Source: Lacipirellula parvula
Lineage (GTDB): Bacteria; Planctomycetota; Planctomycetia; Pirellulales; Lacipirellulaceae
Length of the DNA stretch: 64,000 nt
Direction of reading: 5' to 3'
NCBI RefSeq assembly: GCF_009177095.1
Contig: NZ_AP021861.1
Location: 2,586,501-2,650,500 of the forward strand
The translations under genes and the position numbers were made by a program. Positions within the stretch are counted from its first letter, which is position 1; each line of letters opens with the position of its first letter. Positions 31,836 to 41,305 of the stretch are shown one piece after another. Below the pieces are notes generated by a model that had not been told where the DNA came from, did no database searches, and was given only the letters and a program-made list of their open reading frames with translations.

Positions 31836-32720
31836 CTAGCCGGCGAATTGCGCCTCCGGCAATCCACGCACACCGGGCTTCGCGGCGAACAGGCTGCCGG
31901 AGAGGGGGAACTGTTGGAGCTGTGCGGGCGTGAGCGTTTCGCGGGCGGTGGTGATGTAGAGGGTATCGAGCTCTTCGCCGCCGAAACTGCAGCCGCAGGG
32001 GCGGGGGACGGGGAGTTCAATCGTCCGTTCGAGGCGGCCCTCCGGCGTATAGCGGACGACCCGCCCAACCGCGTTGTGGACGCTCCAGACGTGACCTTCG
32101 GCGTCGACGGTGAGGCCGTCGGGAAAGGCGCCGGCGGAGCGGTCGACTTCGGCGAAGGTGCGGCGATTGGAAATCGCTCCGCTCGCGGCGTCGAAGTCGT
32201 AAGCGTAGATCGCGTAGCGGAAGCTTTCGGTGAAATACATCGTGCGGTTGTCGGGGCTCCAGCCCATGCCGTTCGCGCAGATGACGTCGCTTTGATGTTT
32301 GGTGATCGTGCGGTCGGGATCAAAACGGTAGAGGCCGCCGCAAGGTTGGTCCCAATGCTTGTCGCCCATCGTGCCGGCCCAGAAGCGGCCTTGGCGATCG
32401 CACTTGGCGTCGTTGAAGCGATTGTCGGGGAGATTTTCTTCCGGGTTACCGAGGCGGGTGAGCTGGCGCGACTTGAGATCGTAAAACGCAAACTCTTTGC
32501 GGAGCGAGAGGACGAGGCCGCCTTGCGTTCGTAACGCGAGGGCGGTGACTGGTTCGCCGAGGTCGAACGTGTTGCTCGCACTCGTGCCGGGATGGAAGCG
32601 GTGGATTTGGCCGCCCGTGATGTCGACCCAGTAGAGGGCTTGCTCGGCGGGGGACCAGACGGGGGATTCGCCGACGATGGCTTCGTGGCGGCTCACGCAC
32701 TCTGCTTGAAGAACATCCAT
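31836..32720 (-). CDS. SMP-30/gluconolactonase/LRE family protein
   Basis: The 294-residue protein is a six-bladed propeller of the SMP-30 family. Metal ligands are visible: E18 in VGESPVW, the Asn of RFNDAKCDRQGRFW, and NGMGWSPDNRTMYFTES and PDGLTVDAEGHVWSVHNAVG with the catalytic Asp. Such enzymes are calcium or zinc lactonases acting on sugar or other lactones. It sits between two EamA transporters on the same strand, 40 bases after the smaller one, so a sugar acid or lactone uptake and hydrolysis role is possible (inference). Confidence 0.9.
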   Translation of the reverse strand: MDVLQAECVSRHEAIVGESPVWSPAEQALYWVDITGGQIHRFHPGTSASNTFDLGEPVTALALRTQGGLVLSLRKEFAFYDLKSRQLTRLGNPEENLPDNRFNDAKCDRQGRFWAGTMGDKHWDQPCGGLYRFDPDRTITKHQSDVICANGMGWSPDNRTMYFTESFRYAIYAYDFDAASGAISNRRTFAEVDRSAGAFPDGLTVDAEGHVWSVHNAVGRVVRYTPEGRLERTIELPVPRPCGCSFGGEELDTLYITTARETLTPAQLQQFPLSGSLFAAKPGVRGLPEAQFAG

Positions 32721-32760
32721 GGTTGTCTGTTGGCTTGCGCGATGCGAGATTGGGCGGCGT

Positions 32761-33195
32761 TCAGCGGGCCCAGCTTAGCAAGAAGACGCCGCCGGCGGCG
32801 AGCGCAACTCCTAGCCAGCTCGCGGGGCCGAGGCGTTCGCTGAGGAAGAGGGCGGCGAAGATGGCGACCATGAGGACGCTCAGTTTGTCGACGGCGGCGA
32901 CGCGGGTGGCGTCGCCGATCTTCAGCGCGCGGAAGTAGCAAGCCCATGACGCGGCGGTGGCGAGGCCGGCGAGCATCAGGAAGATCCAGTTCTGCTGGGT
33001 GATGCTGCCGAGCGCGCGGAGCTTGCCCATGAGCGTGAGCGCGACGCCGAGTAGGGCGACGACGACCAAGGTGCGAATGAGTTGGGCCGCATCGGGGTCG
33101 ACGCCGCGGACGCCAAGTTTGGAGAGGATGGCCGTGAGCGCGGCGAAGGCTGCGGAGAGGAGGGCCCAGAATTGCCAGTTGTCGGTGAGGTTCAT
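32761..33195 (-). CDS. Small EamA domain membrane protein
   Basis: The 144-residue protein from ATG 33195 is a single EamA unit with about five helices: WQFWALLSAAFAALTAILSK, LIRTLVVVALLGVALTLMG, WIFLMLAGLATAASWACYFR and SVLMVAIFAALFLSERLGPA. Half-size DMT proteins of about 140 residues are a known bacterial class that dimerises. YFRALKIGDATRVAAVDKLS is a typical EamA half-repeat block. Only a weak Shine-Dalgarno is seen. A Rho-independent terminator lies 68 bases upstream of its start. It is probably co-transcribed with the SMP-30 gene. Confidence 0.85.
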   Translation of the reverse strand: MNLTDNWQFWALLSAAFAALTAILSKLGVRGVDPDAAQLIRTLVVVALLGVALTLMGKLRALGSITQQNWIFLMLAGLATAASWACYFRALKIGDATRVAAVDKLSVLMVAIFAALFLSERLGPASWLGVALAAGGVFLLSWAR

Positions 33196-33263
33196 GCCGC
33201 ACTCGTGGCTGTTGTTTGGGTAATGAGGGTGCGTGGCGCGCGGTGCAAATGCTTCGGCGCATG

Positions 33264-33305
33264 AAAAAGGGCGTCGCCAGTTCCCCCTAAGAGACTGGCG
33301 ACGCC
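33264..33305 (-). terminator. Rho-independent terminator read on the minus strand
   Basis: GGCGTCGCCAGT (33270-33281) and ACTGGCGACGCC (33294-33305) form a perfect 12-bp stem. On the minus strand the stem is followed by CTTTTTC, a T-run. It ends transcripts coming from the 33665-33901 side, or acts as an attenuator before the small EamA gene. Confidence 0.75.
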
Positions 33306-33449
33306 TCTCCGTGCCCCAACTCGAATCAATGATGTCGATCGGTGTCCAAACGGATCGCTTCGCGTCGTGCGTCCCGGGTTCCGCCGCCGAGCATTCAGGC
33401 CGCTGTGAATATAGGCGGCGCGGCGTCGGCGGGCAATTAGGCAAAAAGC

Positions 33450-33662
33450 ATTAACCGCCAAGGATGCCGAGGGACGCATAAGTTGTCACCGATTTCCTTT
33501 GCGCCTTTGCGTGAGACCAGTTTTCTTTAAAGATCTCACGCAAAGGCGCGAAGGCGCAAAGGAAATACAAGTCTGACGGAATTGCCTCGCTTCTCGTTTT
33601 GTCCGCCGAGTCGTCGTGGTTCAATTCCCCACATATTTCCTTGGCGTCCCTAGCGGTTCAGT
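33450..33662. repeat. Large palindromic element with inner hairpin
   Basis: Edges are partly complementary: TTAACCGCCAAGGATGCCGA at the left and TTGGCGTCCCTAGCGGTTCA at the right. The inner hairpin 33492-33566 pairs ATTTCCTTTGCGCCTTTGCG with CGCGAAGGCGCAAAGGAAAT and includes GTGAGA/TCTCAC. No protein is encoded. A partial relative lies near 27300. Confidence 0.65.
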
Positions 33663-33664
33663 AC

Positions 33665-33901
33665 CTATCCCGCGGCCCGCATGGCTAGTTCGCCGGTGAC
33701 CTGTTGCAGGTTGACGAGGCCATACTCGCCGCATTTGTCGCTCATCTTGCGGAATTGCTCGGCCGTGAATGATTTCGCATCGGCGGAGTCCTCGGCGACA
33801 AGGACCGCCTCTTGCAGCACCTTGCGATCTTCGGCGCTCTTGCAATGGATGATTTCGTTTACATATTGGAGCGGGAACAGGCTGTCGGTTTCGGTAGTCA
33901 T
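33665..33901 (-). CDS. Small hypothetical protein, 78 residues
   Basis: The start at 33901 has GGAGAG eight bases upstream. The protein is soluble and predicted helical: MTTETDSLFPLQYVNEIIHC, KSAEDRKVLQEAVLVAEDSA and FRKMSDKCGEYGLVNLQQVT. It has two Cys residues, no signal peptide and no motif I recognise. It is divergent from an EamA transporter gene. The strong ribosome-binding site and the lack of low-complexity sequence argue for a real gene. Longer in-frame starts to 33988 lie upstream but are less well supported. Confidence 0.6.
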   Translation of the reverse strand: MTTETDSLFPLQYVNEIIHCKSAEDRKVLQEAVLVAEDSADAKSFTAEQFRKMSDKCGEYGLVNLQQVTGELAMRAAG

Positions 33902-34081
33902 GGAAAACTCTCCGGGGTTTCTATTTGGACGATTAGCAGTAACTGCAATCGCGATGCCAGAAGCACGGCGGCAGGTTTTGCCGGGCATTCTCGCGGGAGG
34001 CCGCAGGCGAACCGGCGGTGGTCGGTTGGTGTCCGTCGGGGATGCAATGAGTTGAACGATTTGGAATCAGGACGCCTGCCG

Positions 34082-35044
34082 ATGACCGAGCCGACCCCCT
34101 CTTCGCGATCGCTCGTGTGGCGCATGAGCCGGCAGGAGCTCGTGCTGCTGGTGAGCACCATCGGCTGGGGCGGCACGTTCCTGGCGACGCAAAAGGGCGT
34201 CGCACTGAGCGGGCCGCTGTTCTTCGTCGGGCTGCGGTTCTTGTTCGCGACGCTGTTCATGTTGGCGGTGGGATTGAAAGTGCTGCGCGGGATGACGCGG
34301 CATGAGCTGATCGCGGGGGGCTGGATCGGGCTGACGATGTACTTCGTCTACGCGCTGCAGACGGCGGGGCTGCAGACGATCAGCAGCAGCAAGTCGGCGT
34401 TCATCACCGCGCTCTACGTGCCGATCGTGCCGCTGTTGCAGTGGGCCGTGATGCGGAAGCCGCCGCGGCTGATGAGCTGGATCGGCATTGCGCTGGCGTT
34501 CACCGGATTGATGCTGCTGGCCGGGCCGGAGCCGGGATCGCTCGGCATGGGGCGCGGCGAGGTGTTGACCTTGTTGGGAACCTTCGCCATTGCGGTCGAG
34601 ATCATCCTCATTGGGCATTTCGCGCCGAGCGTCGACAGCCGGCGGGTGACGCTCATCCAGTGCGCGGTGACGGCCGTGCTATCGTGGGGGACGATGCCCG
34701 TGCTGGGCGAATCGCTACCGAATTTCTCGTGGACGCTGGTGATCATCGCGGCCGGGCTGGGGCTCGTGGGCGGGACGATTCAACTCGCGATGAACTGGGC
34801 CCAGCGGTCGGTCTCGCCGACGCGAGCGACGCTCATTTACTCCGGCGAGCCGGTGTGGGCGGGGATCGTCGGGCGGATCGCCGGCGAAAGGTTGCCGATG
34901 ATGGCGATTGTCGGGGCGCTGCTCATTGTGGCGGGCGTCGTCGTGAGCGAGCTGCGACCGCGGAAACGGCGCGATGAAGAAGATGAAGAATGCGACAGCG
35001 AGCTAGAGCCTGAGGGCGTTGACGGCGAGCTGTGCAACTCTTAG
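34082..35044 (+). CDS. EamA/DMT superfamily transporter
   Basis: The 320-residue protein has two EamA repeats with ten helices. VLLVSTIGWGGTFLATQKGV and GPLFFVGLRFLFATLFMLAV start the first; ALQTAGLQTISSSKSAFITA and LYVPIVPLLQWAVMRKPPRL are characteristic of the RhaT/YdcZ-like DMT branch, and SVSPTRATLIYSGEPVWAGI closes the second. The C-terminus is a charged cytoplasmic tail (RPRKRRDEEDEECDSELEPE). Substrate unknown. The codons before ATG 34082 are open for 90 residues but do not look membrane-like, so ATG 34082 is preferred. Confidence 0.88.
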   Translation: MTEPTPSSRSLVWRMSRQELVLLVSTIGWGGTFLATQKGVALSGPLFFVGLRFLFATLFMLAVGLKVLRGMTRHELIAGGWIGLTMYFVYALQTAGLQTISSSKSAFITALYVPIVPLLQWAVMRKPPRLMSWIGIALAFTGLMLLAGPEPGSLGMGRGEVLTLLGTFAIAVEIILIGHFAPSVDSRRVTLIQCAVTAVLSWGTMPVLGESLPNFSWTLVIIAAGLGLVGGTIQLAMNWAQRSVSPTRATLIYSGEPVWAGIVGRIAGERLPMMAIVGALLIVAGVVVSELRPRKRRDEEDEECDSELEPEGVDGELCNS

Positions 35045-35060
35045 ACGCGCGGAGCGCGTC
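35044..35060 (+). terminator. Short hairpin at the end of the EamA gene
   Basis: GACGCGC and GCGCGTC pair over 7 bp around GGA, starting at the last base of the stop codon. No T-run follows, so this is weak evidence for termination. Confidence 0.3.
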
Positions 35061-35319
35061 GACTCGCGGTCTCTCTTGGCGCCGCTTGATTGCGCGCTCC
35101 ACTCGCGCGCCGCGCTCAAGTCCACATGTACCGGCAAGGCATTCCGATCTTTCTGCATAGCTTCACGCGCATTCAAGAATCCGCGCTGGAGCGCGTGACA
35201 AATGCGGGTTCCTGCTCTTGAATGATGCAGCGGGCGACTCCGATATTGAATTGGTGTAAGTCATTCGTGGCGCGCTCGCGGTGAGCGGCGCGCTGACTTC
35301 TCGCCAATTCGAGGTCGCC

Positions 35320-38300
35320 ATGGGTTTGAAGCGTCGCCGTCAACGTTCCGCCAACCGTCACAATCCGCGGCTGCGGTTTGAGCCGCTGGAACGGCGAGAT
35401 TTGATGAGCGGCAACCAGGTGATTTCGATCACCAGCGGCAACACCTACACCTTCTATGATGCAGATCGTACGAAGGTCAGCGTCAAGCTCACCGGCCCCG
35501 GCAGCGGGCAGATGACGCTAACGAACGGCCAGTTGACGGGCGGTTCGATCGATTGGATGACGCTATCGGGGACGACGTCGACGTCGCAGCTGAAGATCAC
35601 CGCCAGCGGCGGGACGGACAACGGCTCGACGATGAATAGCCTGACCGTGTTCAGCGCGATCAACAGTCAGGTGGCGCTGAAGCAGTTCAGCAGCTCGGGG
35701 ATCACGCTGTCGCCGAACGGCCAAATTTTGCTCCACGGGAACGTCGGCGATAGCTTCGCGATCGACAACGTGGGCGCTAATGCCTTGATCGACGTGGAAG
35801 GAACGGTGGCGACGTTTACTGTGGGGACGATGCAAGCCAATTCGTCGTTGACGGCTGACGGCATGATTTCCTCGTTGAACATCGTCACCATGAACGTCGG
35901 TTCCGAGGTGTTGGCGCCTCAGATCGGCAAGGTGAAAGTCACCGGTTCGGCCACCGGGGCGGACATCGCCGCCGGCATCGGGGGCATGCAGTCGGTGTTC
36001 TTCCAGAGCCTCGTCAATTCGAACGTCTACACTTCCGGCAACATCGGGCCGGTGGTGATTCAAGCCTCTGGTAACGGCAGCGTTCTTGCCGCCAATCGTT
36101 CTCCCGGCACCGACAACGTCTTCGGCACGATCGACGACTTTACGATGGGCGCCATGCCCACCGTCGGCTCGATTGGCACGGTGACGCTTAACGGGGCTCC
36201 CGGAACCTTGCAACTGCTTGCTACGGGGACGGTTGGAACCGTGACTGTGCCGCAGGGACAGTCGAAGCCGACGGTCGTCGATGACGTGATGTCGAGTTTC
36301 ATTCCGCTGGAAATTGCGCAAGCGGTAGCGAACGCGACCGGCTTTGATGACGACGAGGTGTGGATTGCCGTCTTCGGCGAGGAGATCGCCACGCCGGCTG
36401 CCGGGGTGACGCCGCCGCCGGGGGTAAGTTACTATCTGGACGCTGGGAGCCTAAGCCCCGTCGGCCCGAACGGCCAGCCGACACCGATTCCCATTTCGAC
36501 GGCGACGCTTGAGGTGGGCGTTAACACTCCGAACCAGGCGATTTTGCCGAGCTCCACGATCGCAGAGTGGGCGAATGCGTCTTCGGTATGGGGCAGCAAT
36601 TTGCAGTTTCCGATTCCGGCGCCGGGGAATCAGTTCACTGGTCGCATTTTGATTTCGGTCGGTGCACCGGTGCAAGCGCAAGTCAATTCGACGAACGGCA
36701 CCATTTCGGCGCCAAGCGCTTCGAACCCTGCCGATCCGAGCAGCGGCACGTTTTACGACTTCCTGGAATTCACCGTCACGAACACGGCCGGCGTGCCGAG
36801 CCTCGACATCGATACGTCGCAGGTCGATGCGTTTGGCTTGCCGATGACGCTGCAGTTCTTTAAGGACGCGCAGGGGACGCTGCCGTTCAACGCCCACTTC
36901 ACGGGCGTGACCGCGACCGGCAGCAAGACGGTTACTGTTCTTTCCGGGATAAGCGGTCTAAAGGTTGGCCAAGCCGTCACGGGAACTGGCATGGCCGTAG
37001 GAGCGATCATCGACAGCATCGACACAGGCGCTGGGACGATCAAGCTCAGCTTGAATGCAACGGCGACGTCGTCGGCGCAGGGGGTGGCGTTGTCGGCGCA
37101 AAACGGCGGACCGGTGGGCGTCGACGGCACGCGCAACGAGATCCTAGATAATGCGAATTCGAACTCGCTGGCGGCGTTCCTGAATCTGCAACTCGGGGCG
37201 GGACATGCGGGAGCGCGGCCTTTCTTGCAATCGGCGTCGCCGTTCGAGGTCGCCGGCGGGGTGCCGATTACCGGCGCGACGACCGCCAGCAGCGTCGTCA
37301 CGATTACGACCAACAGCACCGCCGGGTTGGTCAACGGCGATCAGGTGTTCATCTCCGACATCCAGGGCGCCACGGCGGCGAACGGATTGTTCACGATTAA
37401 CAACGTGACGGCCAATACGTTTACGCTCAATGGTTTGACCGCTGCGGGGACGTACGTCGCCGGCGGCGAGTGGTCGCTGGCCATCACCGGCGCAAGCAAT
37501 CCGGGCGCCAACCAGCCGATCGTCATCACCGCCAGCAGCACCGCTGGACTCCAGAACGGCGATCTCGTCGAAATCTCGGACGTCGGCGGCAACACGTACG
37601 CTAACGGCTTCTACTACATTTCGAATGTCACCGCCACGACGTTCGAACTCGACGGATCAAACGGCGACTCCGCAACGGCTTACACAAGCGGCGGCACTTG
37701 GCGCGTGTACGGCAGCGGGAGCAGGCTCGTGTCGCCGAAGGACGTCGTCGAAGCGCTTCTCGATTCGAAGTCGTCGAACCTGCTTAACAACTACTACAAC
37801 GAATACATCGACAAGTTCTTTTTACAGTACCTACCTGCGAATCAGTTCGTCATGTCGGGCGGTCAGCAAGTCTACGGCGGCGGCGAGGTGTGTCAGATCG
37901 AGTCGACGGCGTCGGGGAGTACATTGACCTACAGCGGGACGGTGAAACAAGTTGGCAGCTTGGGCTACGTTTTGTATTTGACGACGCCCAGTGAAGCGAC
38001 GCCGTATTTGGTTTTTTATCCGTTCACGGCTTCGAACTTGCCAAATCCAACCGACTACGTCCCGCTATTTCCCACAGTCGCTGCGCCGGCTTGGCTCGTG
38101 ACCGCGAAGATGGAGGGGCAGTCGGCTTCGCAGATGCTGTTCGCGTGCGACGGATTCTTTGCTGATAACACGTTCCGCGCCACCTATTACAAAGACCAAA
38201 ATCTCCCCACGTACTGGTCGGCGGTGATGGGAGACTTGGAGAACTCGATCGCCGCGGCGTTCAATCGCGGCATCGCACTGGAAAGCGGGCTCCTCTGGGG

Positions 38301-39573
38301 CGACCGCACGTCGTGGTTCCAGCAGAACAACGGTCAGGAGGGAAATTACAACTACTGGGTCCAATATTGGCACGAATCGGGGGTGGCGGTCGACGGCCTC
38401 GCGTACGGCTTCCCGTACGACGATAAATTTGGCAGCAGCACGAATCTGAACGTCAGCCAAGTTGGCCTCGCGCAGGTGTTGCTCAATTCGTGGAGCGCGT
38501 CGCAGCACTCGACGACGACGACCTTCACCGCGATCCCGGCGAGCGCTCAACAAGGGGGGCCGATCACGCTGACGGCGCACGTCGCGCCGTCCGGCGCGAA
38601 TCCGACGCCGACCGGAACGGTGACGTTCTTCGTCGACGGCGTGGCGATCAATTCCAACGACTACAGCGCCTCGCCGCCGTGGCAGCCGGTGACGCTCGAC
38701 GGCAGCGGCAACGCGACGATCAGCGCGACGCTGCCGGCCCTGGCCGACGGCAGTACTTCTCATACCTACACGGTGACTGCGGTCTACTCGGGCGACGCGA
38801 ATTCAGCGCCGAGCGTTGCGTATCAACCGCTTAAACTCATCGGCGTGAACGGCGATTTCCTGATGACGCTGAGCCCCGCCCAGGCGGCGATGGGAGCGAA
38901 CGTAGGCGTCACCGCGACGCTGCCTGGCACGACGTTTACCGGCACAGTGGCATTCAGTGCGTCGCTGAGCGACGGCAGCAGATCGCAACCGCTCGGATCG
39001 CCAGTTCCCGTCACGAGTTCGGCCTTTAGCGGGAACATCACCATTCCCCTCGCGCTGCTTAGCTTTACCGGAGACGTTACGAGCAGCAGCAACGTGATCA
39101 CCCATGTGTCAGACGTCTCAAACTTGTTAGAGAATCAGACGATCACCAACGCTAACTTTACGGGGGCCCAACTGATCACGGGAATTACTCCGCCGAGCCT
39201 AACGCTCAGCGCTCCCGCGCTCAAGTCGGGGACGACCACGTTCATGTCGAACGGCGTCACGTTCACTGCAACGGCGACGGCAGGGCAATCATCGCTGACG
39301 GGACTAAATACGCTGGCCGGCCTTGCCTTCAGCAGCACTCCCATTTCGCAAGTCTTCGGGAGCAGCCAACTCTTGGATGCGAACACGACCGTCATCGGAA
39401 ACACGCCGGGTCAGGTCGTGGTCCAGGGGACGGCGAATCAGTCGGCAAGTGCAACGACCATGATCAGCAACGGCGCCGGGTCCGTCTTCCCCGTGACCGC
39501 GACGTTCACGCCGACGAACGGCGCCCCTTACACGGCGTTCGTCGGCTTCCAGGGCCCGCCGTTGCCTCCGTGA
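35320..39573 (+). CDS. Secreted GH64-like beta-1,3-glucanase with inserted modules and Ig-like repeats
   Basis: The 1417-residue protein starts with a basic leader and the LEPR-XLL-type motif FEPLERRDLMSG. Residues about 30-310 are a repetitive beta region (NVGSEVLAPQIGKVKVTGSA). A GH64 core follows, seen in FTGRILISVGAPVQAQV, FYDFLEFTVTN and DIDTSQVDAFGLPMTLQFF. It resumes after residue 800 with FACDGFFADNTFRATYYKD, AAFNRGIALESG and VDGLAYGFPYDDKFGSSTNL. It is interrupted at about 530-595 by a VTATGSKTVTVLSGISGLKV-type module and at 649-798 by two FCCH-like modules. Ig-like domains lie at about 1066-1400. It should cleave beta-1,3-glucan outside the cell. GTG 35281 is an alternative start. 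Confidence 0.85.
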   Translation: MGLKRRRQRSANRHNPRLRFEPLERRDLMSGNQVISITSGNTYTFYDADRTKVSVKLTGPGSGQMTLTNGQLTGGSIDWMTLSGTTSTSQLKITASGGTDNGSTMNSLTVFSAINSQVALKQFSSSGITLSPNGQILLHGNVGDSFAIDNVGANALIDVEGTVATFTVGTMQANSSLTADGMISSLNIVTMNVGSEVLAPQIGKVKVTGSATGADIAAGIGGMQSVFFQSLVNSNVYTSGNIGPVVIQASGNGSVLAANRSPGTDNVFGTIDDFTMGAMPTVGSIGTVTLNGAPGTLQLLATGTVGTVTVPQGQSKPTVVDDVMSSFIPLEIAQAVANATGFDDDEVWIAVFGEEIATPAAGVTPPPGVSYYLDAGSLSPVGPNGQPTPIPISTATLEVGVNTPNQAILPSSTIAEWANASSVWGSNLQFPIPAPGNQFTGRILISVGAPVQAQVNSTNGTISAPSASNPADPSSGTFYDFLEFTVTNTAGVPSLDIDTSQVDAFGLPMTLQFFKDAQGTLPFNAHFTGVTATGSKTVTVLSGISGLKVGQAVTGTGMAVGAIIDSIDTGAGTIKLSLNATATSSAQGVALSAQNGGPVGVDGTRNEILDNANSNSLAAFLNLQLGAGHAGARPFLQSASPFEVAGGVPITGATTASSVVTITTNSTAGLVNGDQVFISDIQGATAANGLFTINNVTANTFTLNGLTAAGTYVAGGEWSLAITGASNPGANQPIVITASSTAGLQNGDLVEISDVGGNTYANGFYYISNVTATTFELDGSNGDSATAYTSGGTWRVYGSGSRLVSPKDVVEALLDSKSSNLLNNYYNEYIDKFFLQYLPANQFVMSGGQQVYGGGEVCQIESTASGSTLTYSGTVKQVGSLGYVLYLTTPSEATPYLVFYPFTASNLPNPTDYVPLFPTVAAPAWLVTAKMEGQSASQMLFACDGFFADNTFRATYYKDQNLPTYWSAVMGDLENSIAAAFNRGIALESGLLWGDRTSWFQQNNGQEGNYNYWVQYWHESGVAVDGLAYGFPYDDKFGSSTNLNVSQVGLAQVLLNSWSASQHSTTTTFTAIPASAQQGGPITLTAHVAPSGANPTPTGTVTFFVDGVAINSNDYSASPPWQPVTLDGSGNATISATLPALADGSTSHTYTVTAVYSGDANSAPSVAYQPLKLIGVNGDFLMTLSPAQAAMGANVGVTATLPGTTFTGTVAFSASLSDGSRSQPLGSPVPVTSSAFSGNITIPLALLSFTGDVTSSSNVITHVSDVSNLLENQTITNANFTGAQLITGITPPSLTLSAPALKSGTTTFMSNGVTFTATATAGQSSLTGLNTLAGLAFSSTPISQVFGSSQLLDANTTVIGNTPGQVVVQGTANQSASATTMISNGAGSVFPVTATFTPTNGAPYTAFVGFQGPPLPP

Positions 39574-39587
39574 GAAATGGTTGCCGG

Positions 39588-39607
39588 CTGGGCGGATCGC
39601 CGTCCAG
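39588..39607 (+). terminator. Weak hairpin after the GH64-like gene
   Basis: CTGGGCGG and CCGTCCAG pair over 8 bp with one G-T pair and the loop ATCG, 15 bases after the stop codon. There is no T-run. Confidence 0.3.
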
Positions 39608-39743
39608 TCGGCGCGTCAGCGGACGCTCAAACTCACGGAGTGCTGAGAGGCGCGGTCAACTGGAACAACGTGAATTGCCGACGGCGAAATAATGGCATAG
39701 GTTACGGGCTTTCTGCGACTCTTTTCCTCACGCGAAGCCCGCC

Positions 39744-41072
39744 ATGTCGTTGCGTCTTTTCCTCTGGTCGCTCACTGCGGCGTTTGCCGGTTTCTTGTTC
39801 GGTTTCGACACCGTCGTCATGTCGGGCGCCGAGAAGCCGATTCAAGATCTGTGGCAACTCAGCCCGCAGTTGCACGGCATCGCCATTGGTTCGGCGCTGT
39901 GGGGAACCGTCATTGGCTCGGTGGTGGGACAGTGGCCGACCGACCGCTATGGTCGGCGGGCGACGCTGATTTGGGTCGGCGTCCTGTTTATCGTATCGGC
40001 CGTGTGGTCGGGACTCGCGCCCGACGTGTACTCGTTGATGATCGCTCGCTTTCTGGGCGGGCTGGGCATCGGCATCTCAACGGTGACGGCGCCGCTATAC
40101 ATCGCGGAGATTTCGCCGCCGGCGGCGCGTGGGCGGCTGACGGCGCTGTTTCAGTTCAATATCGTGCTCGGCATCGTGATCGCCTACGCCTCGAACGCGG
40201 CCCTCGCGTGGATCGGCGACGATGCGTGGCGGTGGATGCTCGGCGTCGCGGCGATTCCGTCCGTCATTTACACGATTCTTGCCTTCGCGGTGCCGGAGAG
40301 CCCGAGGTGGCTGATCGGCTTGCGGGGGCAACGCGACGCGGGGCTCAAGGTCCTACGGATGATTCGCCCCGAGGCGAGCGATACGGAACTCGCGCATGTC
40401 GCCGACGAGATTGAGCAATCGCGGGCGGAGGAATCGTCGACCGCGGGCTTCTGGTCGTGGCGGTTGCGAACGCCGATCATGCTGGCGTTTCTTGTGGCGT
40501 TCTTCAACCAGATGTCAGGGGTCAACGCGATCCTCTACTTCGCACCGCGCATCTTCGGGCTCGCTGGGTACGAGGACCAGGCGGCCCGCTTGACTTCCAT
40601 CGGCGTTGGCGTGACGAACTTGATTTTCACGTTCGTCGGGCTGTGGCTGATCGATCGGCTTGGCCGGCGGACGCTGCTGTTCATCGGCTCGCTCGGTTAC
40701 ATCGGGTCGCTAGGTCTCTGCTCGTGGGGCTTTTACTCGGGCAACTCGACGATCGTGCCGGCGTGCGTCTTTGCATTCATCGCCGCGCATGCCATCGGGC
40801 AGGGGACCGTCATTTGGGTGCTGATCGCCGAGGTCTTCCCGAACCAATTCCGCGCGGCGGGGCAGTCGCTTGGCAGCTTCACCCACTGGATTTTCGCGGC
40901 GCTGGTGGCGACCTTCTTCCCGGTGGCGGTCGATGCGTTCGTGCCGGGAACGATCTTCGCGTTCTTCACCGGGATGATGGTGCTGCAACTTGCCTGGGTC
41001 GTCTGGCTGGTGCCGGAGACGAAGGGGGTGCCGCTGGAAGAGATGTCGCGGCGGTTGGGGATTGAGGGGTAG
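39744..41072 (+). CDS. MFS sugar porter family transporter
   Basis: The 442-residue protein has twelve helices and the sugar porter signatures: LFGFDTVVMSGAEKPIQ in helix 1, GQWPTDRYGRRATL (loop 2-3, D-R-x-G-R-R), ARFLGGLGIGISTVTAPLYI followed by AEISPPAARGRL, and PESPRWLIG after helix 6. NQMSGVNAILYFAPRIF begins the second half and WLVPETKGVPLEEM ends it (PETKG). It should import a hexose or related sugar, probably with protons. It follows the GH64-like gene on the same strand by 170 bases, so uptake of glucan breakdown products is plausible (inference). Confidence 0.93.
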   Translation: MSLRLFLWSLTAAFAGFLFGFDTVVMSGAEKPIQDLWQLSPQLHGIAIGSALWGTVIGSVVGQWPTDRYGRRATLIWVGVLFIVSAVWSGLAPDVYSLMIARFLGGLGIGISTVTAPLYIAEISPPAARGRLTALFQFNIVLGIVIAYASNAALAWIGDDAWRWMLGVAAIPSVIYTILAFAVPESPRWLIGLRGQRDAGLKVLRMIRPEASDTELAHVADEIEQSRAEESSTAGFWSWRLRTPIMLAFLVAFFNQMSGVNAILYFAPRIFGLAGYEDQAARLTSIGVGVTNLIFTFVGLWLIDRLGRRTLLFIGSLGYIGSLGLCSWGFYSGNSTIVPACVFAFIAAHAIGQGTVIWVLIAEVFPNQFRAAGQSLGSFTHWIFAALVATFFPVAVDAFVPGTIFAFFTGMMVLQLAWVVWLVPETKGVPLEEMSRRLGIEG

Positions 41073-41178
41073 GGTCGAGGCAAAATTGGCTCTTGAGGTT
41101 CCCATCCCCTTGATGGGAGCAATGAGCACGGTCGCCAGTGGCGACCGTGCGCAGGCGGTAGTCAGTGCGAAGCACCGG

Positions 41179-41254
41179 GTTAGGGAGGGGTGAGAGGAGC
41201 GGGTACCAGGGTTCCACCCCCTCCCCAGCCCTCCCCTCAAGGGGGAGGGAGCCA
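41179..41254. repeat. CCTCCCCCTTGAGGGGAGGG repeat, copy 2 (inverted)
   Basis: GGTTAGGGAGGGGTGAGAGG runs to CCTCAAGGGGGAGGGAGCCA. Read on the minus strand it is nearly identical to 31694-31771, including GGTACCCGCT in the middle. Confidence 0.8.
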
Positions 41255-41305
41255 GAGGGTCCAATGGAATTTGGGTGGCGTTGCGAGGCGGTTGCGTCGA
41301 GCGTG

